The position numbers and the translations under genes were made by a program. This document shows, one piece after another, positions 25,031-36,740 of a stretch of 64,000 nucleotides of DNA. The stretch's first letter is position 1. The number at the start of each line of letters is the position of its first letter. The stretch is from Ficedula albicollis (Eukaryota; Chordata; Aves; Passeriformes; Muscicapidae), in NCBI RefSeq assembly GCF_000247815.1, contig NC_021681.1:13206013-13270012 (forward strand). The letters are read 5' to 3'. The notes under the pieces were generated by a model that was not told where the DNA came from, did no database searches, and saw nothing but the letters and a program-made list of their open reading frames with translations.

Positions 25031-25070
25031 TTTCTACCTTGTAGAAATCCTAGGTAGAAATTTCTACCTT
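25031..25070. repeat. 30-bp spaced direct repeat with 18-bp palindrome
   Basis: TTTCTACCTTGT occurs at 25031 and again at 25061. The second copy forms a perfect 18-bp palindrome, AGGTAGAAATTTCTACCT, at 25052-25069. It sits inside the LINE relic and probably arose by local template switching. Confidence 0.85.
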
Positions 25071-25245
25071 GTTGTATCCTATTAATGCAAGCTGTTTTCT
25101 CTTATTTCTTAAAAAGTTAGATCTTTTGGTTTAGGGATCCTTTATAAGGCCTTTAGAAAGCCCAGATGTAGTATCTTGATCACACAATCTTATCTCACAT
25201 TGTTCTTTGAGCTCCTACAAAATTATATTTGTTCTCACAGAAATT

Positions 25246-25281
25246 CATACTTAACTAAGTATACATACTTAACTAAGCTAC
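25246..25281 (+). repeat. 18-bp tandem duplication
   Basis: CATACTTAACTAAG occurs at 25246 and at 25264 with an 18-bp period. It lies at the 5' border of the LINE relic. Confidence 0.85.
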
Positions 25282-27121
25282 CTGGTGTCAAACTTAAAAT
25301 TGAGCAATTTCCCTGCTGACTTCTGTCTGGAGACATACAATCTGATACCTATAATTAGATTCTGTTTATTTTCTCTTATTTGTTGTAAAATCTCTTCTAT
25401 TGACTCTTCAATCCAAAATAACATATATTTTATATTCATGTCCTGTGAGAGGAAACCTGGAGGAGTCTCCCAACAGCCCACTGCTGAAGTCTGCTCCTAA
25501 AGTTTAATTTTTCTTTCCTGCTGTGACCTGACATTACTTAAGTGCTCCATTTATACTTTCAACGTTGAGCTCCAGGAACTCCATTCAGGACTTTCAGCAG
25601 ACTCTGCTGCACCCGTTGTATTGATTCTGAAGATGGACAGATAATAAACCAGATTTAATGCATCTACCCAAAAACACAGTCAGGTCACAACCCATCAGAC
25701 AGATCTTTCTTTGCAAATCACTCCCAGCACACACATACTATTGGTACTAAATGTGTTTCAAGAAAAATGAAATCAAAACAGATCAGTGGATAACAAGGGA
25801 CCATATTTTAATGGAGAGAGGTGCCTGCTTAGTCTTAATATGAGGCATAATCTTGAGTATATCACCAACCTTATTGTCTTTGATCTAACTCTGTAAAAGA
25901 TCTTTTTTCTTACGCATGTAGCTCTATCATTTTGACAGATATTCAGTACCAGTGATCCACTGCCTGTATCACAAATTAAAAAAACACCCAAAAGACTACT
26001 CTACATATTTCTGCTCTTCAGAAGGATGCAAAATGCCTATTAATTATATATCAACCATGCATATGCAACCACAGACACAGAGTTAGAAAGGAGTTTTGTG
26101 ATAGACATACCACTTACTGAACTGAATGGATATTTAAATCCCAGTTGTCTGAAGAAGGGGGAATTGAATGTCTAGTCTCTGTCTGTAATATCTTATTGAA
26201 ATGAACAATACCGTGCACTTACAGAAGGAAAAAGAAAATTGCTTGGACAGGTAATACAAATTCCAGACATGTCAGTGATTGCTTTGCTTTGCCATTTCCA
26301 AAGTGTCAAGTTTTCGAATCAGTATTATTCACCTCTAATTAATATCAATACCCTGAACCCAAATCTTTCTGTAATTGCTTTTTCATGTGTATTTTCCATA
26401 TGCTTTCACCCTAAGACAGTATGTAGGCTTGAGAAGACTAAACCATTTTTAGTTCAGGAAAGACCTTAAGCTGTGCTTTTCAAGTTTTATTAACAACAAG
26501 TTCCAGTTCCATACTGATTTTCCTGCTGTGCATACAAAAATGCCATGAGCATTTTTGGTGGATATTAGCAAATGTCAACAGTACAAAACCAATCCTACAT
26601 TTTGCAGATAATTAGACCATCTGAAATAATTTTGAAAAGGTGGTTTCGTTTGTGATCTGTGAGTAATTCACTTTCATGGACACATATTCTTTTTTAGAAC
26701 TGGCTAGGGTAATTTACACATTACAAGGCTTCCAGACATAGTTGGCCACTTATCCAGTACTAATAAATTAAAAATGTGTGTGCATGATTTAACAGAAAAA
26801 GGAAGATATGAATGTAATGCAGGTAATTGCTGAACTAGTGTTCTACTTCTGACAGCTAAAAATACATGAATAGACCTATGGGGAGAACACAGGTTGCTTT
26901 GCATGATTTTTCAACATGTTGATTTTTCTTCTAAATATTTGAAAACAATTATATGACTAGTTTAGAGAAAATGCTTAGTGTCAAAACACTGGGCTCTAGG
27001 CAAAGCATTCTAGAGGTTAAAGCGTGAGTTTTGCATTTGGAGAGGGATTGCAGGACCACATTCTTCCTCCTTCAGCATTCAAACTGGACATTAGAGGAAA
27101 AGCAAGCTTTCTGTTTAAATA
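25282..27121. other. Unique AT-rich non-coding sequence
   Basis: No gene is recognised. Frames at 25278-25481 (minus), 25773-25991 (minus) and 26239-26469 (plus) are under 80 residues and have no signature. Confidence 0.55.
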
Positions 27122-27184
27122 AAAACAAACAAACAAACAAACAAACAAACAAACAAACAAACAAACACACACACACACACACAC
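27122..27184 (+). repeat. Compound (AAAC)n (AC)n microsatellite
   Basis: About eleven AAAC units are followed directly by about ten AC units and then a short C run. The frames across it (27017-27223 minus, 27031-27327 plus) encode only simple repeats such as KQTN or VCVC/LFVC and should not be taken as proteins. Confidence 0.96.
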
Positions 27185-29095
27185 CCCCAAACAAAACCAC
27201 CCAAACTGTTTCTCTTTCAACAAAATATGGATTTATTTTAAAAATAATTTCTGCTTTAGCTCATTTCTGCCAGACTTTTCATGTTATCTGCCACTGGCTA
27301 AATTGGTGTATCCCTTCCAATGTCTGACTTTGCCAAATTAACCTTCCATGTTTGGGTTCTGGTCACTGGAAACAGACCTCTGCAGATTCATAAAGATCTT
27401 CAGTTTTGAAGAGCTCTCTACTTCCAAGGATAAACTTTACCTTTATCTTGGTCTTTTTTCTCTGCCAACACTAGTCTTTTTGCAAGGTTTGTTACAAAAT
27501 CTGTGGGGAATACAAGAAGCCTGAGACCTCTTAAAAGATGTGGGGTTTAGTGAGGCAAAAAGTATGATTCAACACAGGAGTTCTGTGTGCCCTGGCATAT
27601 TGGTGATGCAGCAAAGTTTCCTTTATATACCAAAGTTTTTTTCACAGGCATTTTAAATTTGTTCTTAAAGCCCCTCTGTTTGGCTTTTTTGTTTTTTTTT
27701 AATTTATTTTTGGTTGGTTGGTTTTGGGGTTCTTTTTAAGTTTTAGATTTTGGATTTCTCCCATCTGAAATAGATTTTAAACAGACATATATGAAAAAAA
27801 CCTCTAGACTTAAAACTCTCAAGCAGGAAAACAGAAAGAAATTGAACTGTGAAGGGCAATTGTGAAAATTAAAGTATCAGAATCTGTAGCAGTGAAATCT
27901 GCTTGTAATTGTGTCACTGCACAGAAATTAAGTTGTAATTACTGAAAGGGTTGGCAAATATGAACATTGCAGATCTTATTAAAACAAGCAGTGTTAGCCA
28001 CAATAAAGAGAAATAAGGAAAAAAAAAAAAAAAAGCCATAGTGCACAGACATTCTTATTTTTACAGGGTTTTTTAGATAACATATATCTTTTAATATGAG
28101 CTGGGGATTCAGTGTCTTCTCAAGTTATGGACATCAGGAGAAACATCCATGAGGTTAGGTTGTGTTAGAAAGGCATGAAACAGGTGTAAAGAGAGTTAGT
28201 TAACTCAGTAGATTATATATTCCCATAGAAAGGGAAATACTTATCAGAAGGAGCATTTTTGTGGTTGTGTTTGCTGGCTAAGCCCACTCTCGCTAAGACT
28301 TGTAAAACTAAAATTTTGTTTTAGTAGTTAATTTTCATTTTTGAGGGCCTAGTAGCTGAAACTACCTACAATTACTTGTAACTGAGCTGACAATGTATTT
28401 CAAACACAGCTCAGCCTCTCCTGCCTTCCTCCTTAATTCAGACATTCTGGAAATGGTGTCACTCTTACCACTCCTCCTATTATTTCTGCTCCACATCTCT
28501 GGTGGCTTCAGATCTTCCTGCCGCCCATCCAACATGATCTTTTAATATCCCTCAACGACTCACACCAGCCACTGGCATCAGAATCAGCCCTCAGCAGCCC
28601 GGCACTGCCTTGCAAAGTGAATGTCATTATTGCCAATGGAGCAGGGGATCTGTGTCAGCTGGAACAGCGCTTAACTCTTCAGTATTGCCTCGCTTCACGG
28701 CGGTTCCTTTTCTGTCTCCTGATATTTTATTACAGCAGAATCATTTTAATTGGCACATGCTGGTGGAAACAAAACTGCATCTGTTGAGGGCCAGATTCTA
28801 GCACTCCTGCTCAGGTGGTAGAAGTCCCTTGTTCTGGAGTGTGTCCATTGAAGTCAAGAAATCTGCCCAATTGTTTGAGGTTCAGAGGAACACATTGTTC
28901 TCATAGGTATTCACTTTTATTCCATAATATGCTTTAAAAATACACACTGTACAAACCATTAAAAAAACTCCTATTAAAGTAAGTTTTGCCATAATAGAGC
29001 AGGGAAGCAGCAGGAGGGGAACAAAGGGCTACCCAGCACGACACTTATGCTAGCAAACACCAATTCACACCTGTTAACTACTGTGAATAAAATCT
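27185..29095. other. Unique non-coding sequence with simple runs
   Basis: T/G-rich simple sequence lies at about 27690-27735 and an A-run at about 28019-28034. At about 28600-28760 composition is more even, with a homeobox-type TTTTAATTGG core, and it could be a conserved element. At about 28790-28850 a weak likeness to old sauropsid DNA-transposon-like repeats (GGCCAGATTCT, then CATTGAAGTCA) is visible. No gene is recognised. Confidence 0.45.
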
Positions 29096-29362
29096 TTGGA
29101 ATCAGTTCCTCAAAAAAGTCAAAGAAAGAAAGAAAAACTGTTCACCATGAAAGAAAACGGGAACCTCAGGTGTGCTGCTGAAAGCTTACGGAGTCGGATC
29201 AGCATTTATAATCAGTGGCTTCTGAGACTACCTGAAGGAATGGAAGGCGAGGACTTGGCAGGTACACAAAGTATACACGAGCACAGAAGAATCCGTCCTC
29301 GTAATTTTGAAGTGAAATGGAGGATAACCCCACGAGGTCCCGGGAAAGATACAATGTTCTGA
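29096..29362 (+). other. 88-codon open frame in a CpG-containing patch (status unknown)
   Basis: The frame encodes a basic peptide with no family I recognise, starting with a Lys-rich part and ending in Arg/Pro-rich sequence. The stretch holds several CpG, unlike its neighbours, which is why I list it. There is no clear splice or promoter signal. It may be a conserved non-coding element, a lineage-specific exon, or chance. Confidence 0.1.
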
Positions 29363-32300
29363 ACTAAAAGTTCAGCCAGAGCTTTGGTCCTGGGAGATAA
29401 TTATAAGGCTGCCTGACCTAACTGACCCAACTTAATGAAACGAGTATGTCTGAACTGAGGAGAAAAGAAAAATATGCAGTGAGCATCAAAATGGGGTTCC
29501 TGATCTGTCACTGCTATTCAGATTCTTACGAAAAGAGATGTGTTATTGTCAAAGGCTTTTCCATTAATAGATGTCAGCCTTGGTAGCTACACACAACCAA
29601 GCAGAGTACAGAAATTCTGATCTCATTTCTGTCACCACAAATATGGTGACAGTTGCCTGAAAACTGTTGCCTGAAGTGATTGAATTCAGGACATTTACTT
29701 AAGATGGGTGTTTAATCGTTAGGGTTACTTGTCAATCTAAAATCCAATTACACATCCTTGCCTTTGTGGGGACTTGGGCAATATTGCATCAACATGAACA
29801 AACAGGAAAAAACTGTCCTCTCATTATTAATAATAATAATATCCCATTATATGGAATAGAATGCTCTTGCAGAGCAACCTAAGATTACTGAAGAACCCAT
29901 AGGCTTACATCTTACATATTTTAAACCAGTTTTACATTAGCCCTGGTTCCAAAGTAAGCTTAAATTAGAAAAATCCAACTGTGGAAGTCTGCCTTGGTGA
30001 ATTTTCTATTGGTATGACTGTCTTCTGCTGCATACCACTGAGAATGGATGATATGTCTTGTGTATCCACAACCCAGGAATTCTTGGCTCACCATGCAACC
30101 CAAACAGCCTCTTCATAAATGACACAGCATAAATCCTGAGGCTGTATCCCATTTTGCTTTATTTACACACACACATAGTCTTAAGAGATGCTTCAGCAGG
30201 AAAGAGCAAGGCACAGTACTTAATGTGCAAGTTCAGTTCAGCAGAACTCCAACTAAAGCATGCCAGCCTCAAGGGCTTTTCTCTCAAACAGTGATCCTAA
30301 GTTCTCCACAGAAGGAAACTTGCTGAACTATATTTTTTCTGAACTTTAAAGAAAAAAAAGTACTGATTTTAGAATCACTGAATGAGGGAGTAAATGAATG
30401 AGCAACTTCACTGAAAGCAGGAGTGGCCCTGGTCTATTCTAGGAGAGCTATAGAAAATCCAGACAACGAAGCCATGACAAGAAAATGTTCCCACTTTTTT
30501 TTTTAAACTCTTTTGTTGTAAGAACATTATCCATCTCAGTAGCTTTATTCTCAGCAGCAAACCTTAGGCTGGTCTTTGAGGACTCTTAAATAACCTCCAG
30601 TACAGATGTAAAAAGGAAGCAAACCAGAACAATCAAACCTAAGGTTTACTTTTACCATATTTCTAAGCTACCTTTTGATTCTCAGGCTCCTGCCTTCAGC
30701 CTTTCCCAAGTCAGTTCCATTCCCATCTTTTTCTCCCTGGATAATTCCCTCACAGCAGGCAGAGAGGCACCACTTCCAGGCAACTCCTGCTGTGCATCAG
30801 TTGTTCCACTGTAGTCTTTTTCTTGAGGCTCCTTTACATGGATCAGTCTCCCCAGCGACTTTGGCCTCGATTTCCATGCTTCTGTGTCATTTAGTGGTTG
30901 GCTACAGTGAAATCTCATTTGGTTGGAAGCTGACCTACTGCCTATTCTGAATAATTTTAGATTTAGTCCTGGGATCTGACTGGGATTTGTGTTTTAGGAG
31001 TTGCTCCTTTCTTTCCTGGGGATTAATGAACCATTTCAAATCACTTTATTTGGTATAACATCACTTTGCCAAAAAAAATCCAAAATAATTAGTATTTAGT
31101 TCTTAAATATCCACTGTTTTCCTTGTTCTTTGAAAATATGACCACCTGGAAAATTATGATGTTCCCATTCTGGCATAGCAGAGCCCTGATGGACAGACTC
31201 ATGTAATCATACAGACTTGGGTCCAGCCTTACCTTCACATTGGAAACTCTTGGCTCCAACAGATAAATAAAAACGCTGTGGAAAACTCCTGTTCTTTTTA
31301 GAACTTCTCTGTCACTACAGATATTCGTAGATTACTTGGAGACCTGAAAATGAGTAAAGAAATGAAGTTCAGAGGAGGTTTCCCGGGCTCACAGATGTTT
31401 TTTACTGGATATTCTAGACTACAAGATTAGTCATGGATTTGTTCCAAGTCAGTTTCTTTAAGACTACAAAACTTTTAATCTCTGCCTCATCCATGTCCTC
31501 ATCCCCCCTGGCTACATCCACACATTTTTCTCTTGTTCAGACTTTTGCTGGGGAAGAAATAAAGTTACATTTGAAGGTTCATGGAAGAATATCTGGGATA
31601 ATGTGAGAAAGTAGAGGAGTAGAAATCTAAGTCTGAATGGGGACAAAAGGATTATGAGTCACTCATTTGTGACTTGACCCAGCAGAGGAGTGTATCCAGT
31701 ACTGATTGTGGGAATTAGATGGAGTTTTTCTAGGCTCTACTTGGATGTAATGCACATATTGTTTTTCCTTAAGACAAGGGCTCATCAACCACTCAACATG
31801 TTCTTGGTGTTGCTGTGAGACAGAATTGCACTGCTGTCTTTGACCTGAGGTAATCAGGATTTTATCTTTGAGGTAAGATGTGTCAACATCACCTTCCTTC
31901 ATTTGCCAGGCCCACATTCCTCCTAATATCCGTGGAGAACATTTCTTCCGGCTCCCTTTACATGAGTGTGCTTAAACATCTAAGGGCAGAATTGTACAAT
32001 GTTTCTAGGCAGGCTACTTGTTTTTTGGTTTTCAGAACACTTCTTTTGTGGGTGTTAACTTTTTTTGGTCAGGAAATATATAAAAAAACCCCAATTACTA
32101 AATTGTGTAAAATAAATTAATTAAATAACTAAGATAAAGCCATTTAAGAAAGAATATAAAAATTATCTTCAAAAACATTTTCAAAAGTATTTCTTTCCTG
32201 ACTAAATGTCTGAGAAAAACACCAGTATTTCCTTTTTGTACTGGAAGATTCAAAAGGCAAATATAACCATAGTAAACTTTGATAGTATACACAATAAAGC

Positions 32301-32699
32301 TGAATATCCTGCTTTGTTGTCTCTATTAATGGTATCTTGTGATATTAATTTTAAAAATAAAGAAAATTAACATTACATATTTATTAGCAGATTACTCAAA
32401 TGATTTATAATCTCAGAGGTCCTTGTAAGTGCTGCTGAAAATTTTTCCATTCATTTCACTGGGCACAACATCATAAAATGACACAAAGTGCTTCTCTTGT
32501 TTGCTTATACTTCTCACCAGGTTATGTAATCTTTTCATTCTGCCACCAGATATATCTTCTTTTTGCCCTCAGGATTCTTCTACACAATTTCAATATGCTT
32601 GTCTGAGGGAGAAAAAGGGGAAAATATATATATTCAGTACAAATTTTGAAAATATCTTATGCTTACAACTCTTGCACACTAAAAAAATATTGTTTTGGC
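29363..32699. other. Unique AT-rich sequence with an (AAT)n run
   Basis: A short (AAT)n run lies at about 29829-29842. Frames at 30675-30950 (plus), 30682-30918 (minus) and 31663-31917 (minus) overlap or are short and have no signature. No mobile element is recognised. Confidence 0.5.
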
Positions 32700-35600
32700 G
32701 ATTTTTTTTTTTTTTTTGTAAGGTCTCAGAAAGAAGACCTTCCAGGCTCAAGGACTAAAGACAAGACACCCTCACAGTGTAAAGATTCAGCTGAAAATTT
32801 TAATCAGGACTGGAAGTGGAGTTGGCAGATTGATTTAAATTAGGCAGGCCTGGCTCTATATTGGGAAGTCTATGCTTGCATATCCATTTTTTTACGCCAG
32901 TTCTTCTTTTGGATTCGCAGATAAAAGAGAATAAAGTGGGCATTCTCCACTTGATGCAATTTCACTATACAGTGATTCCCATCAATGTATAATTAAAAGT
33001 GGATTTCCTTTTCCCTGAGATGGGGGAGGGTCTGCATAAACCTGGTTGATGTGAAGTGAACAAAGAGAACTTTCATGAGTTCTCCTGCAAACAGTCTATC
33101 AGTTACAATTCCTAGTGTTCACACTGCTGCACTGTTCAAAAGGAGCTCTAAAAAAAAAGTCAAGCAGGGGGTCCAAGAAAAATTCAACCCGCATGCCAAC
33201 TAAGGGAAAGAAAGAGAAGGCAGGAAAAAAAAACCTAGCTTTTGTTGTAAAAAGAACTAATGAAGCTGCTCTTAGAACTGTCCACGGTGACACAACAAGC
33301 CTGTGCACCCACACACATTGTGAGAGTGCCAGTCACCCACAGTAATGAGAAAAGGAAACACTGTAGGCAAAGGAAATATATGAATACATTGCTTTTATGG
33401 TTTAACTGTAGGAAATCACAACGCTGGCCCACAATATCTTGTGCCAACTGCCAAAAGTGGTAAAGTAATACATAAGGTTGTCTACTTATATTTTTCTTAC
33501 AGACAAGATGGACTGGTGGGGGGTAAAATCCCATTATCATTATAAATTGCTAATTAAATAATTATCAATTAGATGGGCAGACAGAACTCATTCCAATGAA
33601 TTCCTTAGAGGGCTTTCAGTAAAGAAAAACAGTAATTTTGATTATTTTTTTTATCCATACTTCCTGCCTAGGGGCTCTAAATAGAGATGATATATGGTGT
33701 ATCCCATGTTAGACTTTCACACAGTACATCTTGTGTTAGAGCTCAGGGACAAACACTGAACTTTGGTGCATATATAGATCTTTCTTCAGTTTTTCAGATA
33801 AATGGCCTTAATTTCATGATATTAATTAGATACCCAGGGTTATTTCCTAAGGAATAAAAAGAATACTTTCCAGACTTTTACATGGCTTTGAGGAATCACT
33901 TTTTTTCCCAAGTAATTGATGTTTTCTAATATGTCATTGCATTTTCTTTTCCCTCTTTTTTGCATAATCCAGAATTTACTTTGAAATAAAACATTTAAAT
34001 ATGCAATACAGATATATATACAGACAACAGGCAGGATTGAACACAGTGCAAGGAGTATTTTTAATGAACTTTGTTCCATCCATTAACACCAAAACCAATG
34101 CAAAATTAAACCCTTTGCTTTCAGGTTTTGCTGTCAAGTTTTCAGATCAGACCCTTGGGCAAAGTTGTAACAGTACTGAGGAACAGAAATGATCCTGTCC
34201 CGTCCTGAACCCCTTACTCATAATTACATAATTTTTCTGAGGAGAAAGGTCCCTCTGGCCCCTTGAAAAACTTACTCAGCTGCACAGAGTGGTTGCACCC
34301 AGACTTTTGTTGTCCTAAATCAGTTTTTAAAGACAATTATAAGCTATAATGTTTTGGAAGTGCTGTTTAAGAAATCTTCAGTTGTCTATGACAAAGAATA
34401 TTTTCTAAGAACAGAAGTTCTACAGACTGAGCTGAAGAGGCACGTTAATGTTTGGGACAGTTTTCATTGCCAGCAAACACCAACAAAAAGTGAGGAACGG
34501 AAATGGTCACATGAAAGATGGACTTTTAATTCCAAAGCCAGGAACATTTAAATATGAATGGGGCTTGCTGCCGTCCTCTGTCTTTTGTCAGGAAATATGA
34601 AGCTCTGGAAGTCCTTTTGTTGCCCTCTTTGTTAACTGTATGAGGCTGAAAGGAGTTGGCTTGTTTAATTTTCAAACCCCATCACAATGAGGGTCTCAAA
34701 TATGAATGCTTATAAATAAATGAAAGTGCTGAAGGTTTCATAAAGGGTAGAAAACTTTCTATTTCATAATCATCAGATGACTTACCAGGGACAATCATAA
34801 TGAAAAACAAACAGCAAGGCAAATGTTTTAAGGTTTAGAAAGGGGAACAGAGTTGTAGAATAAAATTAAAATATCATGATATAAAGATAGATGTTTGAGA
34901 ACAAGATCAGGAGATATAAAGTATATTTAGCAATGTGCAATTTTTTGCCTTCCTATTTTGCTATTTTCCCTGTTGGTTTTTGGGAGATCACAGAATCCCA
35001 AGGTAAGTTCTTCACGTGATGGTCTCTAATGTGATTTACTTTGAGGAATACTTAATGGAGAAAGGTGCCTACTACACTTAGTTATTGAGTTTTTGTTCAT
35101 GGTTCAGGATTGATCCACTTGAGTCTTTCAGCGGGGAGTAGTTTTCCAGTGTGGCACAGCATGACTCCAAATCAATAAGGTTAATAGATGTGGTGGCCAC
35201 ACAGTAAGAGGTGATGTGCCTGGCATTTTCCATGCCAATGAAGAAAATTTCTGATGACGAGATGTCATTTTTGTGCCGGCAGTAATGTCACCCTGATTAC
35301 CTAGAGCACACAGCCAGTTAGTAAGTTAGCAAGACTGTAAATGGCCCATTAATCTGAATTATCTTTACAGGAACTGTTTCAAAAAATTTAGCTTGCACCC
35401 AAATTACTGGCGCCTCTGTGATTCTTGAAATGCCAACAGTGTACTTGCTATATAAAAACAATATTGCTGTGTAAAAGTGACTAAATGGGAATCGCTGGCC
35501 TGGGACTTCACTCTACATTTTTAAACTCTCAACAGCACACAATAAAATATGAAATTCCAGCCTTAAAAAAAAAGAAGAAAAGAAAAAAAGTTGTAAGCTG

Positions 35601-36707
35601 TTTTAAAAATAAACACATGGGCAAAGAGGAAAAAAATACAATGCAAGATATCACTGGAAAAAATAATAATGTAGATGACAATTATGTAATGAGAATGTGA
35701 TATGTTGGTGTTCCTGCAGCTCTAATTTTCTCTGACTTTTTAAAATATGCGAACTCTTAAGAGTGCCTCCCAGATCATTAATGGGTACACATTCCCAGAT
35801 GGCCTGCATTGTGAACAAAGTGTTGGACCGGACTGGAAAGAGAAATATGTTTAATATTCCAATATCTAAATGTCAGGAAGGTGTAATTCAGAGTGCCACT
35901 GAAAGATGAGCTGAAGAGAATACAATTTATGGAGACTTTAGTTAACAAATGGCATTAAGGGAAGAATTTCCATAATTAAATCATTAACTAATATGAAATA
36001 TTGATTTCCTCTCTGATGTTACTGTATTATCACTTGTCAGACTTGCAGATAAGCGAAGAGCACTCAGTGCAGTCCCTACCAGGAACAACAATAATTTGCA
36101 TTATGATGACACTGTCGAGCGCTATCAAGCACAGAAAACAGAGCAAGGTGCCATGTGTGCCAAGCCATCCTTGCCCCAAAGAGCTCATGGATAACATTTT
36201 CATGAAAAAAATAGGATGGTTGCAAGGGATGTCTGAGCAAACAGACTGGATAAAATGATGATTTGTACTGGGAGGCTGCTCCCATACTGCCTTCCTCACA
36301 CTCTCTATTGCCTGGGAACTTATTCAGAGCTTCTCCTGAACATCTCTGCGAGACTTCTAGACAGCTGCTCTTCTGAAGACATAAAATCTGTTGCAGTTAA
36401 TATCAAGAACTTCCATTTTCTAACTGAATACTTGGGTTTTTTTGGCTGCTCTTTATATATTCCTGTTGCCCAAGGGAAGTTCAGTACGTACCGTGGAAGC
36501 AATACAGTACTAAATACAGCATTAAATAACGATTTCACTTATATTCCAGTGTGCTCATTAAACATGTTAAATAGTGGAACATATTAGGTTAACTTGAAAA
36601 TGCAGAAGGACTAGAAGAGGCAAGATTAAGAAAAATTTACACTGAGAAGATCCTTCTTAATTGAGTTGTAATCAGTTAGTATTGATCATTAGTCCTTTTA
36701 TCAGCAT
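32700..36707. other. Unique non-coding sequence, possible conserved blocks
   Basis: A T-run of about 17 bases starts near 32701. The Lys-rich frame at 33115-33345 reflects A-rich sequence. Blocks at about 35200-35460 and 35740-36200 have mixed composition with several TAAT/ATTA cores and rare CpG, and look like possible conserved non-coding elements. No splice-flanked coding exon is seen. Confidence 0.45.
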
Positions 36708-36740
36708 GATGAAGATAATGATGATAATGATGACGATGAT
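36708..36740 (+). repeat. Imperfect (GAT)n / (GATAAT)n microsatellite
   Basis: Eleven trinucleotide steps of GAT, GAA, AAT and GAC types stand in a row, a degenerate GAT-based simple repeat. Confidence 0.8.

Larger units (their letters stand above)
24220..25260 (-). mobile_element. Old CR1/L3-like LINE relic with rearranged RT core
   Basis: On the minus strand three landmarks occur in LINE order. At about 25130-25250 is the stretch that matches the region around RT motif A in L3/CR1 elements, read on the plus strand as AAGGCCTTTAGAAAGCCCAG and ATTGTTCTTTGAGCTCC. At 24740-24757 is FTDDTK, a variant of the FADDTK catalytic box. At about 24230-24300 is the ELEKD-type stretch that matches the LEKVQRRA-type C-terminal part of the polyprotein. 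Stops and frame changes are frequent, so the element is dead. The catalytic-box part is tandemly triplicated (24744-24986) and short duplications occur at 25031-25070 and 25246-25281. The borders are approximate. Confidence 0.72.

Noticed and set aside
27017..27327. Open frames with KQTNKQTN or CVCVCV runs
   Set aside because: They translate the (AAAC)n(AC)n microsatellite. There is no protein signature outside it.
33115..33345. Lys-rich 76-codon frame resembling a basic nuclear protein
   Set aside because: The lysines come from A-rich runs, and the frame ends and starts without gene signals.
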